In this document: piece by piece, positions 9,247 through 16,729 of the stretch
How positions within the stretch are numbered: the stretch's first letter is position 1
Layout of the letters: each line of letters starts with the position of its first letter
Assembly: GCF_003219795.1 (NCBI RefSeq)
Contig: NZ_QJVC01000025.1
Span: 1 to 57,957, forward strand
Direction: 5' to 3'
Origin: Arthrobacter psychrolactophilus
Lineage (GTDB): Bacteria; Actinomycetota; Actinomycetes; Actinomycetales; Micrococcaceae
Length of the DNA stretch: 57,957 bases
Program-made: the position numbers and the translations under genes
Notes under the pieces: generated by a model
What the model was told of the DNA's origin: nothing
The model's database searches: none
What the model saw: only the letters and a program-made list of their open reading frames with translations

Positions 9247-9432
9247 ATGACCGCTTCCCAAGGCTCTGCAACTTCCCCCGTCGTTCCACGTAAACGTGTG
9301 CCGGGATACGAAGATCCCGCATGGGACTACGGTAACCCCTTCGGTCAGGTGACGATGCTGCCGGTGCGGCTCCGTTCGGACATGCCACTAAACACGAGTG
9401 AAAATGAGAAAGCCCAGGACCACTCCGAGTGA
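9247..9432 (+). CDS. Small hypothetical protein or gene remnant
   Basis: A 61-codon open frame starting with ATG behind TTAAGGA. It contains RKRVPGYEDPAWDYGNPF and LPVRLRSDMPLNTSENEK. I do not recognise the family. A degraded version of the PGYEDPAWDYGNP segment appears at 88-130, so the segment belongs to a repeated family. No membrane segment or signal peptide is visible. It could be a complete small protein or the surviving N-terminus of a longer gene, since the following DNA is decayed. Confidence 0.4.
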   Translation: MTASQGSATSPVVPRKRVPGYEDPAWDYGNPFGQVTMLPVRLRSDMPLNTSENEKAQDHSE

Positions 9433-10218
9433 AACGACTAAGGAGTTCGCCGTTCACGAAATGTCATTCAAAGACGGTAGGAGCGTTGCACACATTCTAT
9501 TCTGGAGTGGCATATGCAGGCTTTCAACGACGTATACAGCGAGCTCCATGCTTACACTCTGGAAATGGCTGGCCAGTCCAACTCACAACGCCTGCACGAC
9601 TAAAGGCGGCTGAGCGAAGGGTAGTCCTCGGAGCTTCTCCCAATCACGCGGGGCAACACGTATTTATTCCGCTGTCGCAGGGATGCCGCCCGAGGTGGGA
9701 ACGCTGGCCCGGGTGGACCAAGGAAGGCTGATCAATGAGACTGGCCGGCTGGAACACTTCTAATGGTTCATCCGGGCTAACGCCGAGAACTGCCTGAGAA
9801 TACCGAACCGGTAGGAGGCAACATGCACGGTTCCTGAAATCGGGGCGGCGCCAAGAAATTATGACCTGACAGCCGCACCCTCGACTGCGGACCTACGATT
9901 CAATGCTGTCCTAGGGCAACGCTGCTCGCTGCAGTGGAACGAAACACCACCATGTTTGCAATGCGGACCGCTTGCGCTCCGGTATTGAGGTGGGAGTCCG
10001 GGGCGTTGGCGGATCGAGCAGACCCAGACTGTGCTCCTGTGCTCTGGGACGAGATCTCATCTAGTATCGTCTCGCATCCGGGGTTCGCAGCCATTCGAAG
10101 ACTCAATTTTTGGCGTCGGTGCAGGTCGCAACCTAACCGGCACCGCCAGCTCAGCTCAGCTCAGCGAGGAGCACATTACCCATGCTGTCGTGTCGTACCA
10201 CCAGCACTCGCATGCCGT
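9433..10218. other. Decayed stretch, no complete gene
   Basis: No intact gene is supported. A short plus-strand frame at about 9514-9603 (MQAFNDVYSELHAYTLEMA) resembles the start of a conserved small actinobacterial protein but stops after 29 codons. A ribosome-site-like taggaggcaac before ATG at about 9823 leads to only four codons. The 3' side of gmhB begins at 10218. Confidence 0.35.
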
Positions 10219-10788
10219 TCATGCCTTAACAGGCCTGCTGGGAGCGTTCGGCGTTGGGAGCCCGAGCAGCAGTGCAACTGCCTCCTGCAAGCTTTCCGTC
10301 ACTTCCGGTGCCAGCAGTATTTCCTTCTTGCGAGTAGCTGTCGTTGGTACAAGCACCGGTCTGGCGCCAGCTGCCAGTGCGGCGCCGACGTCGGCCCCTA
10401 TGTCTCCGATCACGGCTAGGGAACGGGTTCCAACGCTCCAGCGCCGGGCTGCCATCAGGACCATTCCAGGGTTGGGCTTGCGGCATGGGCAACCCTGTTC
10501 GGGAGCATGTGGACAGATGAACCAAGCATCGAACGGACCAAGAAGATCCTCCACCCGGGCATTGACCATCGTGACCTGTTGGGGCGTGAGCAGGCCGCGC
10601 CCCACGCCCGACTGGTTGGAGATGACGCCAATCTTCAGCCCCGCCCGGCGCACACAATCCACGGCAGCACGCGCTCCCGCGATTGTCGTAACTCTTGCGG
10701 GATCACCGTTGTAGGGGACGTCATGGATCAAGGTCCCGTCCCGGTCAAACAAGACTCCAGCGAGTTGCTGTTTTGTGGCATTGCTCAT
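10219..10788 (-). CDS. gmhB: D-glycero-D-manno-heptose-1,7-bisphosphate phosphatase (HAD family)
   Basis: This 189-residue HAD-IIIA phosphatase removes the C7 phosphate from heptose 1,7-bisphosphate, between the two reactions of HldE. Visible are motif I LFDRDGT (nucleophile Asp), SNQSG (motif II), the zinc-loop pattern CPHAPEQGCPCRKPNPG typical of GmhB, and VIGDIGAD (motif IV). It lies alone among decayed DNA, 8.6 kb from the end of the heptose operon. Its first 30 codons and upstream element closely match the truncated gmhB at 27070-27183. Since that copy is broken, this gene probably supplies the activity for the whole pathway. Confidence 0.9.
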   Translation of the reverse strand: MSNATKQQLAGVLFDRDGTLIHDVPYNGDPARVTTIAGARAAVDCVRRAGLKIGVISNQSGVGRGLLTPQQVTMVNARVEDLLGPFDAWFICPHAPEQGCPCRKPNPGMVLMAARRWSVGTRSLAVIGDIGADVGAALAAGARPVLVPTTATRKKEILLAPEVTESLQEAVALLLGLPTPNAPSRPVKA

Positions 10789-10797
10789 ATCTCAGCA

Positions 10798-10822
10798 GTT
10801 CCCCGTACTGCGTTTTCTAAAC
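10798..10822 (-). promoter_or_regulatory. Putative SigB/SigF-type promoter of gmhB
   Basis: On the minus strand GTTT, 15 bases, then GGGAAC, ends 9 bases before the gmhB ATG. The same boxes with identical spacing precede the truncated gmhB at 27183, while sequence further upstream differs. The boxes resemble the GTTT ... GGGTAT consensus of actinobacterial SigF-like factors. The GGGGAA part could also act as a ribosome site; otherwise the transcript would be nearly leaderless. Confidence 0.5.
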
Positions 10823-11039
10823 ATCGGGTTCCCACGCACCTGCTGTGCGGTCCGGGTTGGTCACCTAATAGTCAGCGACAATGCGCGGCCGTGGAACAGT
10901 GCTATCGGAGGCGCCGAGGGAGCCGTTGCAACCCCTTGAGTCACCATCAGCGTCTGTGGGTCGGGGCTCTAGAAAAGCGTATACATCATCAAGAGCGGCC
11001 TATACGCCGAATAATGTAACAAACTGCACTTGGCGAACA

Positions 11040-11435
11040 TAGCCCGGTACGGCATGGCTCGCTGCTTCTGCCTTGACAGCCGGGAATTTAGTATCCCGTG
11101 CGATTTGCGTTCTTTGACTCTCCCGCAGTAGGGCAATGGTCAGGGCTCGGATGAGTTTCTTATCGTCACGCAGTTCGTGCCACCGCGAATGATGAAGTGC
11201 GGGTACTGAGTGCGCCCGGCGACATATACGCTGGTGGCCCGAATATGTGCGCGCTGATCGCTGGCAATCCACATGTGCTTCCAATCAGGAGGCGCCGCCA
11301 AGGCATCGATGCGTCCCCGCAGTGCCCTAGAACTAATGCGCCGACCGCTTGTCGCTACGTAGCTGAATCCACAGCCGGTCGTCCTGCGGGCAATTCCGCA
11401 GGGCACGCCGCCACTCGGTGTAGCTGCGTAGTAAT
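11040..11435 (-). pseudogene. Remnant of DNA topoisomerase IB (N-terminal part)
   Basis: In one frame TGCGFSYVATSGRRI, APPDWKHMWIASDQRAHI and AGRTQYPH match the intact topoisomerase IB at 36593-37582 (GNGFSYVSANGRRI, VPPAWTHVWIAADPRAHI, AGRTQYIYHP). The match then continues in a second frame (HSRWHELRDDKKLIRAL against HPRWREMRDDEKFIRSL). Only about the first 125 residues remain and the catalytic Tyr region is gone. Confidence 0.85.
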
Positions 11436-11479
11436 GGTTCCCGCCACTGGCGACGGGTCGGTGACTGCCAATACATGTA

Positions 11480-11812
11480 CTGGTCACCGCTAGGGCATGA
11501 TCCGTTCCCAGACGCGATGTTGTGTCAGAGGCTGCGCAAGCCCGTGCACTACACGGGGCACCAGCCTCAAACTCTAATGAGCGCCCGTGGAATAGCTCAT
11601 TTGCACGGTGTATTCGGTGCCGGGGAAGTTTCCCGCCCACAGCTGCGACGATCAGCACCAGCATGTCTGCCCCAAAGATGGCGTCCCTAGCCTCCCGCAC
11701 GTGTTCCAGGTCGATGCCGGAATCAGTGAAGATGCCAATGACCCGCCTAGCCACCGGCCAGCTTTGCCCCAGTTGAGACGCGCGTGACTCCACCGAGACA
11801 TCAAACTCAATT
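11480..11812 (-). pseudogene. Remnant of large catalase, C-terminal domain
   Basis: QLGQSWPVARRVIGIFTDSG, EARDAIFGADMLVLIVA and VGGKLP match the C-terminal flavodoxin/DJ-1-like domain of the intact catalase at 41160-43313 (QLGQSWPVAGRVIGIVTDSG, EARDAITAAGMLALIVAPVGGKLP). The heme domain is absent. The same open frame runs on into the topoisomerase remnant, so the long open frame here is an accidental fusion of two remnants, not a gene. Confidence 0.85.
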
Positions 11813-11832
11813 TGTCCAACTGACCACTCAAG

Positions 11833-11877
11833 AAAATACGCAAGTACGCAAGTACGCAAGTACGCAAGTACGCAAGG
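11833..11877. repeat. Octamer tandem repeat
   Basis: Four perfect copies of caagtacg fill 11841-11872, with a degenerate unit before and a partial unit after. The tract lies just upstream of the catalase remnant. It looks like a slippage-prone satellite. Confidence 0.9.
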
Positions 11878-12074
11878 TATGCGGCATTGAGTTTTAAATG
11901 AGTCTCGTCGATCGCTTGCCCCCTCAAGCCACAACGAGGAAGCTGGGATACAGGAGCCATCCACGCCACTGCCGCCGGAAAAGTTCACGGCAGGAACTGA
12001 ATGGCTAAAAGGCCGGACCGAGAAAAGACGAGGCCGCAGCTACAACGCCGCTAGAGCTCAGGAGGAATGGAAAC

Positions 12075-13643
12075 GTGAAATCGATTTGGCTTGACACCCT
12101 CCGACACATCGAAACCGACGCGTTCGAATCAGGCGGCAACTACGACGCCGTGGTGGTGGGCGCTGGGCTTACGGGCATGGCCACCGCCCTGCTGCTGAGC
12201 AGGGCCGGGCTGAACGTCATAGTACTCGAGGCACGCTCCATCGGAGCCGTCACCACGGGCCATACCACCGCTAAACTCAGCTTGCTGCAAGGCACGGTAC
12301 TTTCCCGCATTCGTCGGCACTTCTCCGAAGATATCGTCCGTGCTTACGTGCAGGGAAACCTCGAGGGCCAGGCATGGCTGCTGCGTTATCTTCAGGAACA
12401 AAACGTAGCTGTCCAGCGCCGTGACGCCTACACCTACACCTACTCCGATTCCGAACGCGGGACACTCGAACGCGAAGCGGAGACAGGCCGCGGCGCGGGA
12501 TTGGACATCACCTGGGTCGAGGGTGAAATCGGCTTGCCGTTTCCCGTGAATGCAGCACTCCAGCTGCCGGACCAGGCCCAATTCAATCCAATGGCGGTCC
12601 TCGATGCGTTCGCAACGGATCTGCGTTCCCGAGGGGTGAAAATTGTGGAAGGAACCCGGGTGCGAAACATTGACGCAGGAACCCCGGTCATGGTGGGCAC
12701 TGACAAAGGCAGCATTCAGGCCCAACATGTCATCTTGGCAACCGGCGCACCGATTCTGGACCGCGGAATGTATTTCGCCAAGCTTGAGCCCTCTCGGTCC
12801 TACGTTGCGGCCTATCGTGTGCCTGGCTCACAGGGCTCTCTGCCGCGCGGAATGTACCTCTCTGCGGACCAGCCTGCGAGGTCGCTGCGCACGGCGATCA
12901 TCGGCGACGAAGAGGTTCTGTTGGTGGGCGGCAACGGCCACCCTGTCGGCGCATCGACCTCCGAACAGACCAAGGTCAAGGATTTGGATGGCTGGACCCA
13001 GCATTGGTTCCCGGGAGCCGAATCCACACACCGCTGGTCCGCCCAGGACTACAAGTCTGCCAACATGGTGCCGTTCGTGGGCAAGCTGCCCCGCGGCGGG
13101 GGGAACATTCACGTGGCCACCGGCTACAACAAGTGGGGCATGACAAACGCAGTGGCAGCCGCCTTGAACCTCAGTACGGACATTCTGGGCGGTAACATCC
13201 CTTGGGCGCAGACTCTCACCCATCGAATTACAGGTCCCACCGACCTTGCAGAAGGCGCTAAGTTCAATGCCGGGGTTGCCGCGAAAATGGCCAAGGGCTG
13301 GCTCGGTACGCTGTTCCACGACGAAGACGGACCCGAGCACCGTGGCAAGGAATCGGGAAGCCCGACGCCGGTCGAAGGCGAAGGCAGGATACTGCGCCAT
13401 GGCCTGCACCCCGTCGCCGTGTCCACCGTTGACGGCCGGACCTGCGGTGTCTCCGGGGTTTGCACGCACCTAGGCGGTGTACTGTCCTGGAACGACGCCG
13501 AAAAATCTTGGGACTGCCCCCTACATGGTTCACGCTTTTCGCCTGACGGAAAGGTCCTCGAAGGACCGGCAACCGATGACCTCAAGAGGGCCGACGCCGG
13601 TGACGCCCCGACGTCGGACAGGCCAGCCACACCCGCGGACTGA
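12075..13643 (+). CDS. FAD-dependent oxidoreductase with C-terminal Rieske domain
   Basis: A 522-residue fusion. Residues about 20-400 form a DAO-type FAD domain with the dinucleotide site VVVGAGLTGMATAL and a late HVATGYNKWGMTNA segment. Residues about 430-505 form a Rieske [2Fe-2S] domain with CTHLGG and CPLHGSRF, so both Cys and both His ligands are present. Such proteins oxidise small amines or related metabolites using FAD and an iron-sulfur centre; the substrate is unknown. The start is GTG behind AGGAGG. The acidic, Pro-rich tail is probably disordered. A decayed amino-acid permease follows, so an amino acid or amine substrate is plausible. Confidence 0.9.
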   Translation: MKSIWLDTLRHIETDAFESGGNYDAVVVGAGLTGMATALLLSRAGLNVIVLEARSIGAVTTGHTTAKLSLLQGTVLSRIRRHFSEDIVRAYVQGNLEGQAWLLRYLQEQNVAVQRRDAYTYTYSDSERGTLEREAETGRGAGLDITWVEGEIGLPFPVNAALQLPDQAQFNPMAVLDAFATDLRSRGVKIVEGTRVRNIDAGTPVMVGTDKGSIQAQHVILATGAPILDRGMYFAKLEPSRSYVAAYRVPGSQGSLPRGMYLSADQPARSLRTAIIGDEEVLLVGGNGHPVGASTSEQTKVKDLDGWTQHWFPGAESTHRWSAQDYKSANMVPFVGKLPRGGGNIHVATGYNKWGMTNAVAAALNLSTDILGGNIPWAQTLTHRITGPTDLAEGAKFNAGVAAKMAKGWLGTLFHDEDGPEHRGKESGSPTPVEGEGRILRHGLHPVAVSTVDGRTCGVSGVCTHLGGVLSWNDAEKSWDCPLHGSRFSPDGKVLEGPATDDLKRADAGDAPTSDRPATPAD

Positions 13644-13666
13644 ACCAGCGCACACTATCTCTCCTT

Positions 13667-14500
13667 TTGTCCTGCTCCTATGCTTGTGCCACGGATACAC
13701 CTGTCGAAACTCATGCAGGCGATCACGGGCCCCTGCTATACCTTTTCATCCCGGGCGATGTCTTTGGCGCGGGGATCTACGCCCTTGTGGGGAAGGTCGC
13801 CGGAGAGGTGGGAGGCTCGATCTGGATTCCCTTGGTCTTTGCACTGTTTCTGGCCATGCTCACGGCGTCCTCGTATGCGAAGTTGGTGACGAAGCACCCA
13901 AAGGCAGGCGGAGCGGCCGTGTTCGCCGAAAGGGCGTTCAAGATACCGCTCACTGCAACGCCTGCGGCACTGGTGTTTCTCCTGCTGGTCGCCTTGCTCA
14001 ACGCCCGCGGCGTCAAGGAATCCGTGCGGGCCAATGTCGTCATGACCGTCATCGAGGTGTCGGGGCTGGTGCGGGTGATCGTTCTGGTGGGCATCATGTT
14101 CGGCCGAGGCGACGGGATGCGTCCCGCGTCATGGAGTTCAATCCCGAGGTCTCCCCCGCCATGGGAATTCTGGCAGCCTCGCTACTGGCGTACTACTCGT
14201 TTGTAGGTTTTGAGACCTCCGCCAATGTGGCAGAAGAGGTCCGCGATGTTCACTGTGTCTACCCCAAGGCGCTTTTCGGCGCTTTACTTAAAGCAGGTGG
14301 TATTTACGCGTTGATTGGCCTGCGCAGCCCCCACCGGACCGGCCTTGGTAGACACCAGCATTGGGGTTCCGCCGGCGTCGCTCACGGCCGTCCAGGTCGC
14401 GATGAGCTCAGTGTGTTCCACCCCGCTGAGGGCAACCAGAAACGTGATCTACTTGCAGCTGGTTTCATTGGACACCAGATTCTGCCTCCCTCATCGGTCC
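13667..14500 (+). pseudogene. Broken APC-family amino-acid permease
   Basis: Pieces of one transporter occur in different frames. FIPGDVFGAGIYALVGKVAGE and TKHPKAGGAAVFAERAF (N-terminal helices) are followed, after an apparent internal deletion, by ALLNARGVKESVRANVVMT. Then, in another frame from about 14110, come AMGILAASLLAYYSFVGFE and VYPKALFGALLKAGGIYALI. At least one frameshift and a loss of some 60 residues rule out a working protein. It directly follows the oxidoreductase, suggesting a former uptake-and-oxidation pair. Confidence 0.8.
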
Positions 14501-14503
14501 CAG

Positions 14504-14662
14504 TCAGCTCCGAATAGAGCCCCTGTTCCGGAACCAGGCCACCGCTGCTGTGGCGACAAACAAGACAATGCCGATAATGGCCAGCCACAACAGACCCTTG
14601 ACCACGAATCCCAACAGTGCCAACACCAACCAGATGACCAACAAACCGACTATCAATCCCAC
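14504..14662 (-). CDS. Small hydrophobic membrane protein
   Basis: A 52-residue protein with GTG start and a GAGAGGGGG ribosome-site-like run about 10 bases upstream. It is almost entirely hydrophobic: GLIVGLLVIWLVLALLGF, a VKGLLW linker, then WLAIIGIVLFVATAAVAW and a basic end FRNRGSIRS. This two-helix plan matches the short hydrophobic proteins common in actinobacteria whose role is unknown. It lies downstream of the Ku-linked gene at 14982. Confidence 0.6.
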   Translation of the reverse strand: MGLIVGLLVIWLVLALLGFVVKGLLWLAIIGIVLFVATAAVAWFRNRGSIRS

Positions 14663-14981
14663 GGCAATCCTGCCCCCTCTCCACTATTTCCTCTGCGGCA
14701 ATCATGCAGTCCGAAGAAAACCCGGGCCGTTAACTGCCGCTTGTCTTCCAAGGCTAAAGCCCGGACATATCCCTGACAACAGCCAGGTCCCGGATAAGCC
14801 CCGGTGCGGCTACCAGCAGGAAACATTACCTTCGCCTTCCCCGTGTACTGGCTCTGGAAGGGCCCGGAGTGCGGCGGCAACTGTCCCTGCCAATTGCCAC
14901 GTAGGGCCCAAACGACGCCGCCAGAAATCTGTCCCCCTGAGGCCCTCGCTTTGGGGTTTCACGGACGCGGCAGCAGGCCTG
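14663..14981. other. Intergenic stretch, no supported gene
   Basis: About 320 bases between the small hydrophobic gene and the Ku-linked hypothetical gene. Short plus-strand frames have no ribosome site or recognisable family. Nothing else is seen. Confidence 0.4.
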
Positions 14982-15515
14982 CTAGTTCGCGTCCTCGTCG
15001 CTGCCAGTGGGTATTTCTTGCGGCAGCGCCTCGTGATGCAGCCGTCCGCGGCTCCGGCGGTCCTCTTTCATCTCGGCTTCGAACAGGTGCCGCTTACCGT
15101 CAACCAGTGTGTCACGGGCCCGCTGCTCGGCGGCCTTGAATTCGGCGTAGTATCCGTCGTCATAGTCTTCAACCAGTTGGAAAGTCCACCTTCCGCTGAC
15201 CACGTTTCGGCCCACGATCTGTTGGTCGATGTCGTCGGCCAGTTCTTGGTGGCCGGCGTTCCGCAACATGTCCACAGCATCGCCCAGAGCCAGGTCGGCA
15301 GTGCCGGTCAGTCGATGAAAGCCATACAACAGGCCACGTGCGTGCTCCACCACTTCGAGGGCCTCGGAAAGTTTCCCCAAGGCTTTCACGGTTGCATCGC
15401 TGACGTTGTCCGGCCTGCGGTGGGCTGCATCCGGACCGTCGTGCGGCGGCCCACCGCGTACCAGCGGGGCGTGCGGCTGGTGGTTAGACGGCTGCGGGGC
15501 ATTGGACTGTGGCAC
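14982..15515 (-). CDS. Conserved hypothetical protein following Ku
   Basis: A 177-residue soluble protein I cannot assign. The first 40 residues are Pro/His/Asn-rich and probably disordered. The rest is predicted helical (SDATVKALGKLSEALEVVEHARG, ADDIDQQIVGRNVVSGRWTF) with an acidic segment VEDYDDGYYAEF. The GTG start lies 8 bases after AAGGAGG, which sits in the last codons of Ku. With only 3 bases between the genes, the two are co-transcribed. A role linked to end joining is possible from context only. Confidence 0.75.
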   Translation of the reverse strand: MPQSNAPQPSNHQPHAPLVRGGPPHDGPDAAHRRPDNVSDATVKALGKLSEALEVVEHARGLLYGFHRLTGTADLALGDAVDMLRNAGHQELADDIDQQIVGRNVVSGRWTFQLVEDYDDGYYAEFKAAEQRARDTLVDGKRHLFEAEMKEDRRSRGRLHHEALPQEIPTGSDEDAN

Positions 15516-15518
15516 GAA

Positions 15519-16580
15519 CTAGGCCTCCTTCCGGGCGGCTGTTTCACGATGGCTGTTTTTGGCGGCGCCGGTCTTCCTCGCGGGGCTGGTCGTCTTCGCG
15601 CTGACCTTACTGGCGGGAGGTTTCTTCGCTGCCGCTGTTTTCTTGGATTCTGTGGGAGGTTTCTTCGCTGCCGACTTGTCCGTCTTGTCCGTTTTGGTGG
15701 CGGTTTTCTTGGCTGACTTTTTCGCCGGGGTCGCCGGCGTTTTCAGTTTGGTGGCTGGCGCAGCAATGCCGTCGCTGCGTGTGCGTTTTTGGTCCACGCT
15801 GCGCTTGAGCGCCTCCATCAGGTCAATGACGTTGCTTGCGCCGGTTCCGCTGCTTTGATTCGCGGCTTCCTTGTCACCGAATGTGGACTCCGTGTCCAGA
15901 GAATCGCCCTGCTTGAGCTTTTCCTCAATCAAGGTTCGGAGTTCCACCTGATAGTCATCTTCAAACTCCCCCGGTTCGAAATCTCCACGGAACTGGTCCA
16001 CCAGGGCTGCTGACATCTTAAGTTCCTGGGCACTGATTTTCGGCTTTGTTGGCGCACCTATGAAATCGGAGCCGCGCACTTCATCACCCCACAGGATGCC
16101 TTGCAGAACCAGTACCTGCCCCCGGACCCGCAGCGCGCCCAGCCGTGTCTTCTGCCGCAGGGCGAACTTCACCACCGCCGTGAGCTCCGTGTTTTCCAGG
16201 GTTTTGACCAAGAGACCATAAGCCTTGGGAGATTTGGAGTCCGGTTCCAGATAGTAGCTGCGTTCCAGCGTGATGGGATCGATTTGGTCATTGGGGACAA
16301 ACTGCACCACTTCAATTTCTCGGCTCTTTTCCGCGGGCAGCGATTCCATGTCGCCCTCGCTCAGGACCACAGTTCGTTCACCGTCGTCGTACGCCTTGTC
16401 AATATCGTCGTAGTCGACCTTTTTCCCGCACACCTCGCAACGGCGCTGGTACCGGATGCGTCCGCCGTCGGCGTCGTGGACCTGATGCAGCTTCACATCA
16501 TGGTCCTCAGTTGCCCCGTACGCCTTGACCGGGACATTGACCAACCCAAAAGCTATCGATCCCGTCCAAATTGATCTCAT
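15519..16580 (-). CDS. ku: Ku protein, DNA non-homologous end joining
   Basis: This 353-residue bacterial Ku should form a homodimeric ring on broken DNA ends and recruit LigD, encoded divergently 149 bases away. The core (about residues 1-255) begins RSIWTGSIAFGLVNVPVKAY and contains CEVCGKKV, LPAEKSREIEVVQFV and LVDQFRGDFEPGEFEDDY. After about residue 275 comes a long Lys/Ala/Pro-rich tail with repeated KK and PAKK elements. This extended basic tail is found in some actinobacterial Ku proteins and can bind DNA on its own. The core shows no damage. Confidence 0.95.
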   Translation of the reverse strand: MRSIWTGSIAFGLVNVPVKAYGATEDHDVKLHQVHDADGGRIRYQRRCEVCGKKVDYDDIDKAYDDGERTVVLSEGDMESLPAEKSREIEVVQFVPNDQIDPITLERSYYLEPDSKSPKAYGLLVKTLENTELTAVVKFALRQKTRLGALRVRGQVLVLQGILWGDEVRGSDFIGAPTKPKISAQELKMSAALVDQFRGDFEPGEFEDDYQVELRTLIEEKLKQGDSLDTESTFGDKEAANQSSGTGASNVIDLMEALKRSVDQKRTRSDGIAAPATKLKTPATPAKKSAKKTATKTDKTDKSAAKKPPTESKKTAAAKKPPASKVSAKTTSPARKTGAAKNSHRETAARKEA

Positions 16581-16729
16581 AATTCCAGTTAAGCACCATC
16601 ACCGGTGCGGCGCCAGAGCAGTCTCCGGCCATCTGAAGCGGTGCCGCGAGAGGTCCGTCAGCCGCCGGGGGTGGCCAAGTTCCCGGGAGGGGAACAGAAT
16701 GAAACCAAGTCAGCAAAAGGAGCCGCCCA

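Noticed and set aside
10031-10714. A 227-codon plus-strand frame
   Set aside because: It lies opposite gmhB, whose HAD motifs are clear on the minus strand; the plus-strand product has no recognisable features.
11140-11988. A 282-codon open frame that could be called a novel gene
   Set aside because: Its two halves match the catalase C-terminal domain and the topoisomerase IB N-terminus. It is an accidental run through two remnants.
13477-14517. A 346-codon frame overlapping the oxidoreductase end
   Set aside because: Only parts of it match an amino-acid permease; the rest is out-of-frame sequence of the same pseudogene and of the preceding gene.
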